Assembly: GCA_029204225.1 (NCBI GenBank)
Contig: MU835813.1
Coordinates: forward strand, 1 to 36,090
Origin: Diphasiastrum complanatum
Lineage: Eukaryota > Streptophyta > Lycopodiopsida > Lycopodiales > Lycopodiaceae
DNA length: 36,090 nucleotides
Reading direction: 5' to 3'
Shown here piece after piece: positions 30,801 to 36,090 of this stretch (the stretch's first letter is position 1; each line of letters opens with the position of its first letter). The notes below the pieces were generated by a model. It had not been told where the DNA came from and searched no databases. It worked only from the letters and a program-made list of their open reading frames with translations. A program made the position numbers and the translations under genes.

Positions 30801-31291
30801 GACTGTTATTATGAAGTAAAGACAAAAAAATGACATAACTAGTTGCAACATGAAAAGCCCTTCCAAATTATGATTTTTTTCTTAGTATCAAAAATTCGTT
30901 ATATATGTTACGAACAAAAAGTTCCAAGTTAAAAGAGTAGAAACAGGTATCTATGGTGTAGTTTGTAAGAAACTCTTGTAAAAGCAATGACTAGATGGAA
31001 ACAGTTTAACCAAATTTTAATACAGCTTGTCCACTTGCACAATTATTCATTTACTGGTGAGTTTCCATGCTGAAGCAGAAGGGTTCCTCTAGATCACACT
31101 GCTCAATATTTAAGAGTACTCGAATTTTGTGCAACTTCAATTTCTAATCTACATTTATGTGGTTTCTTTCTTTAAAAAAAAGTGTCAAGTAGTTTAAGCA
31201 TAGCAAATTGATGTGATTGCAACAGGTCCTTGAGGAGATCCAGAAATTGTTGAAGCAACAGAAAAAGTCAAGACAAATGAGACACTTTTAG
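5536..31291 (+). CDS. SK: Shikimate kinase, plastid-targeted, 10 exons, 322 aa
   Basis: Shikimate kinase phosphorylates shikimate at the 3-hydroxyl with ATP, the fifth step of the plastid shikimate pathway leading to chorismate and aromatic amino acids. My exons: 5536-5809, 22692-22744, 22840-22894, 22994-23066, 23252-23339, 23702-23784, 23949-24081, 24239-24317, 24422-24486, 31226-31291. All introns are GT-AG, phases agree at every junction, and the total is 969 nt. Residues 1 to about 90 resemble a transit peptide. The kinase has Walker A G128-MMGSGKST, the D151-S-D153 Mg/shikimate motif, R178 (WFRDAE), G199-G201 (TGGGAV), R239 in the lid (TRPLL) and R265 ([10 protein letters not shown]). 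Because these are all present it is a true kinase, not a SKL1-type paralogue lacking them. Length suits plant SK precursors. Kinase exons are very secure; linkage of exon 1 is inferred from phase, position and composition. Confidence 0.88.
5810..6960. other. 5' part of intron 1, no recognisable element
   Basis: This is moderately AT-rich unique-looking DNA. Around 6508-6640 short inverted repeats occur (AGAACTGC/GCAGTTCT, and GGTGGTTCT/AGAACCACC at about 6590-6628). An 86-codon open frame at 6267-6527 has no motif I recognise. Confidence 0.35.
7026..7048. repeat. Short GC-rich hairpin
   Basis: ACCGGCT and AGCCGGT flank a 9-base CTATATAGA loop. Confidence 0.5.
7698..7977 (+). repeat. LTR of a copia-type element with polypurine tract, sense to the gene
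   Basis: Candidate LTR of 280 bp begins TGTTGA and ends TCAACA. It is preceded by CAAGTGGGAG, the usual polypurine tract of plant Ty1/copia elements, so it reads as a 3' LTR. AATAAA at 7822-7827 is a plausible polyadenylation signal. The internal region to its left (about 7450-7697) has no readable coding sequence, and no 5' partner was found. Confidence 0.55.
8429..8553. repeat. Tandem duplication, about 63-bp unit x2
   Basis: AAAGACTTTATAGACGAT starts units at about 8429 and 8492. Both then share TTAAGA, an ACGCATAG/ACATAATTG variant and TTCAAGGGAACAATGC. Confidence 0.75.
8555..9983. other. Intron 1 DNA without recognisable genes
   Basis: I see no conserved domain, LTR border or LINE motif in this stretch. 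The open frame at 9676-9987 (103 codons) is unremarkable. Confidence 0.35.
9984..10530. repeat. Diverged direct repeat, about 180-bp copies
   Basis: Copy 1 (about 9984-10160) and copy 2 (about 10344-10530) share GTGATAG-AACTCA, TGTACAAATGT, GCATTT-GTCCA-GCTAT, GATGGT-T-AGACTT and GGTTGGACTC. The copies are clearly related but diverged, and are separated by about 180 bp. Confidence 0.7.
10590..10662. repeat. Tandem duplication, 43-bp unit
   Basis: AATGCAAATACAATATCTAC begins at 10590 and again at 10633, followed in both by TCAAG. The second unit is partial. Confidence 0.8.
10663..11309. other. Intron 1 DNA without recognisable genes
   Basis: AT-rich sequence with short open frames only. The LINE 3' fragment begins near 11310. 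Confidence 0.35.
11496..11936 (-). repeat. 3' LTR of the non-autonomous copia-type element
   Basis: It spans 441 bp. On the minus strand it should begin TGTTAGAAATAAT, but the first base reads C, so the terminal TG is damaged. It is about 80 bp longer than the other LTR because the partner lacks a block corresponding to roughly 11790-11880. It contains a GAA microsatellite. Confidence 0.85.
11545..11571. repeat. (GAA)n microsatellite
   Basis: About nine GAA units within the LTR. The paired LTR carries the same tract. Confidence 0.95.
11980..12594 (-). CDS. Unassigned 204-codon ORF inside the non-autonomous LTR element
   Basis: An uninterrupted open frame on the element's sense strand overlaps the end of the gag-like frame in another phase. 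The N-terminal 70 residues are hydrophobic (for example [14 protein letters not shown]). The C-terminal half contains [19 protein letters not shown] and a [15 protein letters not shown] stretch. I recognise no family. The distal frame may be captured host sequence, or it may simply be open by chance. Confidence 0.3.
   Translation of the reverse strand: MEEGKKSCQLVHWFKVACCWIFLGVQSGKLLVFFLKMVDSIFSHGLLIIFSLCYIVSILLCIGNGPWKVFGQQGPHLEHFGQQSVGDFVTVGQPATASCWLSESLRDNKASLYLGGNTHASPKSVPYADFPVLMITSYDDNVFLPSVGEQIIDSKIREDVMVKEYHILLYVSCGKKTYGIMWEPMMDCKSIFRLVAGFLVTNFG
12335..13060 (-). pseudogene. gag-like fragment of the non-autonomous copia-type element
   Basis: The 241-codon frame contains [19 protein letters not shown], matching the LDGxNYxxWSxxM start of copia gag (UBN2 type). 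Later comes [13 protein letters not shown], also typical of the gag core. The spacing between the two motifs is too short and an alternative frame (13091-12891) also reads gag-like, so an internal deletion or frameshift is likely. The C-terminal half loses family resemblance and has no zinc knuckle. It is probably not a working gag. Confidence 0.55.
13889..13901 (-). other. Primer binding site of the non-autonomous element
   Basis: The minus strand reads AGGTATCAGAGCC, 12 of 13 bases of the initiator Met-tRNA complement, adjacent to the 5' LTR. Confidence 0.8.
13902..14263 (-). repeat. 5' LTR of the non-autonomous copia-type element
   Basis: It spans 362 bp. The minus strand reads TGTTAGAAATAATAGATGAC at the start and ends GCCTACA next to the primer binding site. 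It matches the 11496-11936 LTR along its length apart from one deletion and scattered substitutions. Confidence 0.85.
13952..13980. repeat. (GAA)n microsatellite
   Basis: About nine to ten units, in the corresponding position of the second LTR. Confidence 0.95.
14406..14432. repeat. (ATC)n microsatellite
   Basis: A tract of ATC units with one interruption, in the 3' UTR part of LINE copy 1. Confidence 0.9.
14507..15159 (-). pseudogene. LINE copy 1: ORF2 C-terminal region (broken)
   Basis: The minus-strand frame reads [20 protein letters not shown] and then IYRAYLDRD. This parallels [20 protein letters not shown] and IYRSYICTI of the neighbouring LINE. An in-frame TGA lies at 14926-14928 and a frameshift near 14720. 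After the shift comes [17 protein letters not shown], the His-Cys end of the C-terminal zinc-finger-like motif found downstream of the RT domain. The coding sequence stops at the 5' truncation point beside the GA repeat. Confidence 0.75.
15170..15245. repeat. (GA)38 microsatellite, 3' tail of the LINE
   Basis: An uninterrupted 76-bp GA run. On the minus strand it is (TC)n, directly downstream of the LINE's 3' stem-loop and a short TAATTC-repeat linker. It is therefore the element's tail. Confidence 0.95.
15273..15301 (-). other. LINE 3'-terminal stem-loop (copy 2)
   Basis: GTCTT pairs with AAGAC (outer stem) and GTACC with GGTAC (inner stem) around a CAAA loop. The same architecture recurs at 25660-25689 with a different inner stem. 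Confidence 0.75.
15624..18925 (-). pseudogene. LINE ORF2: AP endonuclease, reverse transcriptase and zinc-finger-like C-terminus
   Basis: The endonuclease starts GFWNCNGF, with [18 protein letters not shown], then [17 protein letters not shown] and SNHSLL, all typical APE signatures. A shift at the seven-base homopolymer 18510-18516 splits it, and a second shift falls near 18115. From about 18100 to 15624 a single frame holds with three in-frame stops (TGA 17709, TAG 16791, TGA 16110). The RT shows [35 protein letters not shown] and [11 protein letters not shown]. The C-terminus has CQIC...FRC, but the expected His (HFIFRC in copy 1) is Arg. Inactive as it stands. Confidence 0.9.
18974..19578 (-). 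pseudogene. LINE ORF1 (RNA-binding, L1 ORF1p-like), in two overlapping frames
   Basis: The downstream frame (19378-18974, 134 codons) reads [33 protein letters not shown] and [14 protein letters not shown]. The order resembles the RRM and C-terminal domain of L1-type ORF1 proteins, which coat the element RNA. The upstream frame (19578-19375) is Gly/Ala/Ser-rich and has no clear domain. The two overlap by ATGA: the stop TGA of the first shares bases with the start ATG of the second. That could be reinitiation or a decayed single ORF. Confidence 0.6.
19736..20025. other. GC-richer repeat-derived DNA, no gene seen
   Basis: It contains a + strand AATAAA near 19899. The region may be the 5' flank of the LINE or the 3' part of the gag-like element to its right. 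I cannot place a border. Confidence 0.3.
20026..20098. repeat. Tandem duplication, 37-bp unit x2
   Basis: CGCCAGCGGTATGCCGTCGG starts the unit at 20026. A near-identical copy starts at 20063, and both continue GGACCAT-CGGTCC or a variant. Confidence 0.85.
20205..20530. repeat. Degenerate tandem repeats, about 65-115-bp units
   Basis: GGCTTGCTTGG recurs at about 20211, 20329 (CCGCTTGCTTGG) and 20398, each followed by GTTGGTTAAGT-TGATGTA or AAGTGGGTTAAGTCTGAT. Two of the units also hold TGGC-TGGCGCCA. The middle unit has an internal deletion. Confidence 0.65.
20374..21178 (-). pseudogene. gag/ORF1-like protein with MAPKKKG start, proline run and coiled coil (frameshifted)
   Basis: On the minus strand a frame opens [18 protein letters not shown] at 21178. 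The 19-base G run (21125-21143) then allows a shift into a second frame ([18 protein letters not shown], to 20860). After a stop at 20860-20862 a third segment follows (20859-20374) with a clear heptad pattern: [19 protein letters not shown] and [21 protein letters not shown] basic start, Pro-rich linker and coiled coil are common in retroelement gag or ORF1 proteins. I cannot assign the family, and no RT accompanies it. Confidence 0.4.
21125..21143. repeat. G19 homopolymer
   Basis: Nineteen consecutive G residues, encoding polyproline on the minus strand. Likely length-variable and able to form G-quadruplexes. Confidence 0.95.
21180..21412. repeat. Region of short imperfect repeats (CAGCGCTAGGTCAGCA, GGCCAGGAAGGAGCG)
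   Basis: GCGCTAGGTCAGCA occurs near 21217 and 21282, and GGCCAGGAAGGAGCG near 21340 and 21356. It may be the leader of the gag-like element. The minus strand at about 21412 reads TGCAACATTTTGGATC, which could be an LTR end plus an unusual primer site. Confidence 0.4.
21413..21790. other. Possible LTR or flanking DNA, no gene recognised
   Basis: Moderate GC with short open frames on both strands. If the junction at about 21412 is an LTR end on the minus strand, this would be the LTR; I could not find its other terminus. Confidence 0.25.
21818..21930 (-). mobile_element. 5'-truncated LINE tail fragment (copy 3)
   Basis: A (GA)19 run (21818-21855) is followed by TTATCTTCTAGGTCCCAAAGG and TTCATAGGAATG. 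This aligns with the 3' ends of the LINE copies at 15.27 and 25.66 kb (CTTTTGGTACCCAAAGGTAC and CTTTTCCATGCCAAAAGGCA). The stem is degraded here. Only the last part of the element is present. Confidence 0.5.
22115..22410. mobile_element. MITE-like palindromic element just upstream of exon 2
   Basis: GC-rich palindromes lie at each end: GGTCCCGCGGGACC (22119-22132, perfect); ACCATACTGGT/ACCAGTATGGT (22130-22159); and CCATTATGGTACC/GGTACCATAATGG (22361-22389, 13-bp perfect arms, 3-bp loop). The core is AT-rich with repeated TTAAACCTATTTCCCCCTAT. The two ends are inverted versions of each other around the AT core. It has no coding capacity. Exact borders and target duplication are unresolved. 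Confidence 0.65.
22411..22691. other. 3' end of intron 1
   Basis: Pyrimidine-rich towards the acceptor. A stretch at about 22539-22590 is open for 17 codons and flanked by AGs, but adding it as an exon gives a stop or no clear donor. I left it intronic. Confidence 0.4.
22692..24486 (+). CDS. SK: Shikimate kinase exons 2-9: catalytic core
   Basis: Eight short exons (53, 55, 73, 88, 83, 133, 79 and 65 nt) are separated by introns of 95, 99, 185, 362, 164, 157 and 104 bp. Exon 2 encodes [17 protein letters not shown]. Exon 3 ends at the glycine codon before Walker A. Exon 4 carries MMGSGKST and the FFD of the substrate site. Exon 5 completes DSD and carries WFRDAE. Exon 6 carries the TGGGAV glycine loop. 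Exon 7 carries the PLEALAHR and TRPLL lid. Exon 8 carries [10 protein letters not shown]. Exon 9 ends in LTPTIIAIQ. In exon 5 the acceptor giving DSD (23251/23252) was chosen over a nearby AG because it restores the family motif and the phase. No stop codon interrupts the joined frame. Confidence 0.95.
24657..25213 (+). repeat. LTR relic related to the chromovirus LTR at 1809
   Basis: It begins TGTTATGTACGATAATGGTATGC, close to the 1809 LTR start. It later shares TCTGG-GTTAT-G and TTTGGGTGCCA-TG with that LTR. The 3' border (ACTAACA at about 25213) is tentative and no target duplication is evident. It lies in sense orientation in intron 9. Confidence 0.6.
25214..25626. other. Intron 9 DNA with a cluster of GATTCG-type repeats
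   Basis: Near 25480-25545 the motifs GTGATTCGATTC, GCGATTCTGATTCTAATCGG and GCCGATTCGAGTTGTCGAAT recur in both orientations. No coding signal. Confidence 0.4.
25660..25689 (-). other. LINE 3'-terminal stem-loop (copy 4)
   Basis: GTCTT/AAGAC outer stem and CATGCC/GGCATG inner stem around AAAA. The outer stem equals that of copy 2; the inner stem differs but is fully paired. Confidence 0.75.
25908..26480 (-). pseudogene. LINE copy 4: linker and N-terminal RT fragment
   Basis: Near 26450-26470 the minus strand reads WYDAEC, matching [13 protein letters not shown] of copy 2. The frame 26228-25908 reads [29 protein letters not shown] and [16 protein letters not shown]. This parallels [24 protein letters not shown] and [15 protein letters not shown] of copy 2. 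Frames change between the two parts, and the catalytic RT motifs are deleted. Confidence 0.7.
26600..29150. other. Intron 9, AT-rich DNA without genes
   Basis: No domain, LTR or LINE signal was found over about 2.5 kb. At 28420-28520 there is a cluster of TTGAACCGG/GGTTCGAATCGG-type motifs in both orientations. Elsewhere there are only A/T tracts and very short open frames. Confidence 0.45.
29190..29420 (+). pseudogene. LINE reverse transcriptase fragment (copy 5)
   Basis: The + strand frame reads [20 protein letters not shown] and then [15 protein letters not shown], matching [20 protein letters not shown] and [15 protein letters not shown] of LINE copy 2. This is RT motif A with its catalytic aspartate (VDFRKAFD). 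The frame degenerates after the motif and neither flank continues as RT. It is the only LINE piece here in sense orientation to the gene. Confidence 0.8.
29740..30160 (-). pseudogene. Ty3/gypsy gag relic
   Basis: The minus strand reads [20 protein letters not shown], then [11 protein letters not shown], a stop, and NLTWW. This is the W...E.YF...A...L.G.A..WW pattern of the retrotransposon gag domain. The stop sits at about 29819-29821. No LTR, primer binding site or pol sequence is recognisable around it. Confidence 0.65.
30161..30667. other. Intron 9 DNA, nothing recognised
   Basis: AT-rich with no motif. The minus-strand open frame at 30356-30607 has a hydrophobic stretch but no family signature. 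Confidence 0.35.
30668..30733. repeat. Inverted repeat with 14-bp perfect arms
   Basis: GCCTTGTTTCGAAA (30668-30681) and TTTCGAAACAAGGC (30720-30733) are separated by 38 bp. About 490 bp upstream of the last exon. Confidence 0.85.
31226..31291 (+). CDS. SK: Shikimate kinase exon 10: C-terminal helix and stop
   Basis: The acceptor TTGCAACAG ends at 31225. The exon begins in phase 0 with [11 protein letters not shown] and runs to a TAG at 31289-31291, giving 21 residues. This matches the expected position of the C-terminal amphipathic helix that follows the LTPTxIAI motif in plant shikimate kinases. The charged tail ([11 protein letters not shown]) is lineage-specific in appearance. The exon lies 6.7 kb from exon 9, across an intron full of repeat debris. 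Frame, splice site and helix pattern together make it convincing. Confidence 0.85.
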   Translation, partial: VLEEIQKLLKQQKKSRQMRHF

Positions 31292-31605
31292 GATTTCTTA
31301 TGTTAGTATAGTGTCATACATCTGCAAGACTGTTTTAACCCATTGTAAGCTTGACTTGTTTATAGAAATATCAAGAAATATTTTTGGTATAAAACCCTTT
31401 GTTTGACCTTGAAGTGGTAAAAAATGATGCCACAAATTTTTTTGAAATATAGTTAGTCATTTGTGGGAGGTACAAATACCAGCAATATGACACATTTTTG
31501 TATGCCCTCTATAAGGCAGGGGCACCTACATAGGATGGTATCTTTTAGCTTGTGTTAAGAATTGGAAGATCTTGTTTTCTATTTAGGATAAAAGAAGATA
31601 TACAA

Positions 31606-31611
31606 AATAAA
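31606..31611 (+). terminator. Candidate polyadenylation signal of the shikimate kinase gene
   Basis: AATAAA about 315 bp after the stop codon. No closer canonical signal was seen, and plant signals are loose, so this is only a candidate. Confidence 0.3.
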
Positions 31612-33970
31612 GAAGTGAAGTTTGCATTCAAATATGTGCTCTAGTGAGTGTGTTTCATAGGAGCATGTTTCGTGAATTGTTGGGCTGCGCATACTATTTT
31701 TTGCGTCCTGAGAGAAACAGCTTCAGTATGTGTGGAACAAGCTTAATTCATCCTCAGCAGTAAAGAACTATAAACTTGGGATTAATGTGGTTATCTTCAG
31801 TGAACACAGATGCTGACGCGGAATCAAGAACTTTTTCATCAATATTTTTAAAAGTGAAATGTACATGCTGATTAATTGGAGTCACAGTTTAGATGGTGGG
31901 TCTGCTATAAGTGCTTATGATTGCATTATGCAGAAATGGTTGACTCCGGCGTGTCTATTCGATTCCTAGCAAGCTAGATCAAACATTGGAAATGCATTGT
32001 GCAATCGCATATCCCTCAAACAGTCAGCTGAACATGTCTCCATGTGGATTGAAGATAAACTTCAGACAAACTTGTTCTTTTCATCACACTTCATCAAACA
32101 AACAAACACTAAATTTTACGGCCCTACATAAGTTGAAGTCTTTTTTTAGTAAACAATATCTCTTCTGCTTGGCTCATTTGATTTCACTGACCCAAAGAAT
32201 ATCTTCATTATATTAGAAGATACTCTCAACATATTCCTTTGTGCGTGTGCACGCGCGTGTGCATGTGTGCATAAAATGCTTGTCGAACATGTGTAGTCGT
32301 ATGCATGAAATGCACCTCTTTCAAGAGCTCTTTTGAGACCTGCTCACATTAGTGTCTGAAGTGTTCAGCCTGCACAGTTGAACTCTTTTGAATGCCTAGA
32401 AATAAATTGCGGTTCCTCCTGCAGGACCCCGATCAACCACCCATGTTCATATTGTTGATAGATGAACTTTGTTCTTGATAAACAAAACTTTTGTACCTTT
32501 TCATCCCATGGCCATTTGATGTCAAGTAGAGATCTCTCCCCCCCCGCCCCCCGCTGATATCAAAAGAAGCAAAATACTTCGAGAATATGTTGCCATAATA
32601 TTCTGCTGATGACCTAAAGGGACCCGGCTTTTGAGATTGTCAAATTCAGTTCTTTGGTTACTCTTATGAAGCCTTGTTTTCAAGGGGGTGTGCATGCTCA
32701 AACTTAATTGTCATAAGTTATATAGCTCTTATGACATTATATTCATAAGATGTATAGTGATAATATGTAACTAGGCCTCATGCTCATTTACAGTGTGTAA
32801 CCTTTCATGTTCCACCATCCATTTTATAAGATTTTGTACAGATGTTTCAACACTTACACAACATGGTATTCTAACATTGTCTAACACATGCCTTCTAGCA
32901 TGTTTTCTAAATGGTGCCACATGATCTACTTTGTTGTCTCATCGCAGAACACAAAAGACTTTCCTAGTAGAGCTCTTGATGGCAAATGTGAATCTGGTTG
33001 GTGAGTTTAGTTAGCAAGAAGTGCACCCATGACATTACAGGCTTTTTATGTGATACGAGTATTTCGTAATTGCATTTCTCCCCTTCATTTAAGTCCCATT
33101 TGGTCTATTTGCAAAGTTCTCTGCTCATCATATGAAAGACATGACTTACCATGCTTGTATCTCTTAAATGAAGTCTATGAAACTTAATGTTCTCTCTAGC
33201 TCTTTTTGAAGTTTCATTTTGTCTCTTTCCGCCATAGTTGAGTTGGGTAGGATGTTGCTTGCGCCAATGGCTAGCGAGCAAAAGTCTTGATCTACATGTG
33301 AAGAAGGGGTGTGTAGATGCCCATGGGTTCCAAATTTCGCTTCATCGTAAATGTGAATGTATAGTGTAAATATTGCACTGCATAATCATGCTTGTGCAAA
33401 GTAATATCTATACGCGAAAAAATTAAAAATTTTGCTTATGACCATTTGTAATTGACAATGATTATCGCTTGTGATATGAATTACCTTAGAATTCATTGCA
33501 CTTTTGTTCCATGGAACATTATATGTTTTAGCTCTTCAACGGGTGAGTTCACAATTCCGGATTGATGCAATCAATCAACCACATAGATTCATCACAGAAA
33601 GAAGAGAAGCTCTCCACACCAAACTCCCACAACAATCTGTACTAATTACCAATAAAAGAGAAAGAATACATCATACGTAGTAACTAGGGCTCGATATATA
33701 CTAGCCCAACTGTCTAGAAGCTTAGAGAGTGAAAAAGAACCGCTAAAGAAATGGTTAATTATTGCTTTTTTAACTCTTTCCCTCAATAATTAACGTCTAC
33801 AAAACTCACAAAATTCATGGAACATGCCTCCATGATAGCATAACAACTTATTTCAAAAAACATGTCACATCAAAGCATCACAAGTAGAGTAAAAAACGTA
33901 AGTCTTTCTCTCATAAATTGATCCTGTCAAGCTTCAAGCTTCAAGTTATTGCTTCAATGCGAAGCTTCTT
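31612..33970. other. 3' flank, AT-rich DNA without recognisable genes
   Basis: It includes an alternating purine-pyrimidine tract (32241-32273) and a C-rich tract near 32537. The part from about 33530 may belong to the 3' end or LTR of the copia relic to the right, but I could not fix a border. Confidence 0.35.
32241..32273. repeat. Alternating purine-pyrimidine tract (GT/GC/AC)
   Basis: A 30-odd-base run of GTGCGTGTGCACGCGCGTGT type sequence. Such tracts favour Z-DNA. Confidence 0.8.
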
Positions 33971-33972
33971 TC

Positions 33973-35010
33973 TTAAATATTCAAATTTGTCTTTGCCAAA
34001 CAACTTGTAAACACATCATCCAATTGCAATGTAGTACTACAATGAGCCACATCCACATCTTTTGAGCAAAGCTTCTCGCATATGAAATGGTATTTTATCT
34101 CAATGTGCTCCATCCTTGCAAAGAATACAAGATCTTTGGCTAATTGTATTCCACTTTGGATATCGCTAAGAATGATCGTACCTTTAGCTTGTCTTGCATT
34201 GATTTCACTAAGCAATTGACGTAGCCAGACTGCTTCTTGTGTTGTTGAACATAGCGCCTTATATTCAGCTTCAATGCTATAAAGCGGTACTTTATCTTGC
34301 TTTTTACTAGACTAGGGGAAACAACAGTACCAATTTTAAAAGTATAACATGTGGTTGACCTCCTATCATCAATACTACTAGCCTAGTCGGCATCAACATA
34401 ACTCTCCAGCTTACGTAAACCATACTATCTTGTATAAATAAGACCTAGATTAGGCATACCTTTTGATGTACATCAAGTTACACTTGGTTGCTTTCTAATG
34501 ATCCATTCTTGGTGTTGCCGTAAATTGACTAACCAAGCTCACAACATAACAAATATTTGCTCTAGTGGTAGTGAGATATATAAGGCTTCCAACTTGTTGC
34601 ATTCTCAAGCATATAGTAACAACTTTAGCTTTTAAATGATTATTTGTTGTGCACTCGACTCCATTGATTTGCTCACTTGTCATTTTATTATTGAAATTTC
34701 CCTTGAGATTGTTCATGTCGGAGCCCCACTAGCAATCCACCATGCATTCTCTCCTTTGAAGCTTCAGATGAAAAATTGGTCATTCCTCATTATAGAGTTG
34801 ATGTTCCTCTTCTTTGCTGAATTTTGCTTGCCTCTCTTGTGCATTTTTCCTCTTGAAGCGTTTCGATGCAAAGTGGCCCTTCTTGCCACACAAGTAGCGC
34901 TTGAATCTTGACTTAGTCTTCCTTCCACTAGTTGCCATATCAAAAACATTGTGGTACACAAAGTAACACTTGTGAGCTGTGATCAGAGGTGAAGGCCCAG
35001 GTGTTTGCAA
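33973..35010 (-). pseudogene. Ty1/copia polyprotein relic: gag zinc knuckle, protease edge and RNase H
   Basis: Order on the minus strand: zinc knuckle region (RYLCGKKGHFASKRFKRKN, about 34915-34850) in which two of the CCHC cysteines are arginine; protease edge AWWIASGAPT (about 34750), where the usual catalytic Asp of DSG is Ala; then GVECTTNNHLKAK; then VGSLIYLTTTRANICY and VSLVSQFTATPRMDH from the RT/RNase H junction; then LSEINARQAKG, ILSDIQSGIQLAKDLVF and HIEIKYHFI from the RNase H end. Integrase and most RT are missing through a deletion near 34605. Several stops confirm decay. Confidence 0.85.
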
Positions 35011-35139
35011 CCTTATAGTGACTTAAAGTTTTATCGAGATCCACAAAGGTCTTGATCACTATCTATTTCACTCTCCTCACCAATGTCAATAATGATTGGA
35101 AAAATTGTCTTGCCTAAATCACCAAGAATAAAGCTCTCA

Positions 35140-35531
35140 AGCTTGGGTTAAAAATCAAAGTTAGTCTAGGTTTTTGGCAAGTACCTAGAAACTTCCATAA
35201 GTTGATTAGCTTAGGCAAGATCACTCAAGAAGTTGGTATAAATAGGCATACAAAATTGGGAGAAATTCAGAGTCTCTCATTCTTCTCTCATTCATTCTTA
35301 TGAAAGATATCTCTTTGGATTTCTACATCAATCTCTTGCATCTTGGTGGTGATATCGTGAATTTTTGTGTGTAGAATGTGACTTTATTATCCATATGAAT
35401 TCACACGTGTGTGTACTATTATTGTACAACTGCTATACGGATAGGGACAATATCATATGATATCTAAGTGTTTATGACAAGTTCTTGTTGAGTTTTCATC
35501 TTCTATGTGTAGTTGATGTATGATTTCTACA
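35140..35531 (+). repeat. Possible copia-type LTR with TATA box
   Basis: TATAAATA at 35237-35244 is followed by a CT-rich TCTCTCATTCTTCTCTCATT stretch, as in many copia LTR transcription starts. The right end (CTACA at about 35531) precedes TTGGTAGTGAACC, a degraded primer-site-like sequence. The left border is unclear. Orientation is opposite to the copia relic beside it. Confidence 0.35.
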
Positions 35532-36090
35532 TTGGTAGTGAACCTAATTGTGCTATCCAAATTAGTTAAAGATCAAAGGGCATAATTAGGTCATTTCGAT
35601 CTGATTTTTTCATAGATTGTACTTATCGGCCCTCCCTAAGTTCACTTGCAACTCACTTGATGTTCACAAAGACACAAGTAGCAAAATTTTATTGATCTTG
35701 ATTCAAAAAACTCTCTTTGTGAATGGAGATATAATGAATATGCATCAAACTCCTATCAAATCTCATCAAAAACAACTCACACTTGATGGAGAAAAATTTG
35801 AATCTAGAAGTTCACAAAGACTTCACTTAAATTTAATGACTCAAAAAAGACTTCTAGCCTTCCAAAAGATTTATAGTCTTCGCCCTCTCACTCTTTCACA
35901 AGTATTGAGTGGAGATATGATGAGTTCATTTCAAATTCTAGTCAAATCCAATAAAAAAATCAATGACTTTTGTAAAACGATGACTCTCTTACACCTCTTC
36001 TTCTTGATGATCCAACAAGACGTGTAAAATCACTTTTTAGGACTTTTTTCCAGCACTTATTTAGGAAAGAATTTACCAAGATTGTTCATT
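35532..36090. other. Right edge, no gene recognised
   Basis: AT-rich DNA. A 136-codon open frame at 35617-36027 (+) has no recognisable motif. If the LTR to the left is real, this is its leader or degraded gag region. Confidence 0.3.

Larger units (their letters stand above)
24487..31225 (+). other. Intron 9 of the shikimate kinase gene (about 6.7 kb)
   Basis: It runs from donor GTACAC at 24487 to acceptor AACAG at 31225, phase 0. It contains an LTR relic (24657), a deleted LINE (about 25627-26600), a LINE RT fragment (29190-29420), a gypsy gag relic (29740-30160) and a foldback (30668-30733). The stretch 26600-29150 is AT-rich with no coding signal. Confidence 0.8.

Noticed and set aside
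35617-36027. 136-codon + strand open frame at the right edge
   Set aside because: Composition is AT-driven with no domain; other frames read no better, so I could not support a gene.

Overview
This looks like nuclear DNA of a land plant with a large, repeat-rich genome. The evidence is a spliced plastid-type shikimate kinase gene with GT-AG introns, a TATA box, Ty3/gypsy chromovirus and Ty1/copia remnants, and LINEs with (TC)n tails. The very long TE-filled introns and the LINE type (reverse transcriptase with an [16 protein letters not shown] stretch rather than the usual angiosperm L1 wording) make me think of a fern or another non-flowering lineage. That is inference; the window holds no decisive taxonomic marker.

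The only host gene I can support is a complete shikimate kinase on the + strand (5536-31291). It has ten exons joined with consistent phases, 969 nt of CDS and 322 residues. Exon 1 (5536-5809) carries a transit-peptide-like leader behind a TATA box. Eight exons (22692-24486) encode the Walker A motif and most of the kinase. The last exon (31226-31291) encodes the C-terminus. Intron 1 is about 16.9 kb and intron 9 about 6.7 kb. Both are largely filled by mobile elements, mostly antisense to the gene.

Layout. 1-2348: the 5' part of a minus-strand copia-type element (gag start, primer binding site, LTR) inserted in the integrase of a chromovirus, whose LTR is then followed by a second primer binding site. 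2349-5430: intergenic and promoter DNA with a 160-bp foldback and small repeats. 5810-22691 (intron 1): a 280-bp LTR (7698-7977), local duplications, a LINE 3' fragment split by a non-autonomous copia-type LTR element (11496-14263), a nearly full-length LINE (15170 to about 19735, minus), a P-rich and coiled-coil gag/ORF1-like region (20374-21178, minus), a truncated LINE tail, and a palindromic MITE-like element (about 22115-22410). 24487-31225 (intron 9): an LTR relic, an internally deleted LINE, a LINE RT fragment in + orientation and a gypsy gag relic. 31292-36090: the gene's 3' flank, AT-rich DNA, and decayed copia sequence (33973-35010) with a possible second LTR (about 35140-35531).

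I saw no CRISPR array, tRNA, rRNA or unknown multi-gene system. The most unusual signal is a stem-loop at the 3' end of the LINE family. Two copies keep the outer stem but have different, fully paired inner stems, which suggests a conserved RNA structure used for retrotransposition.
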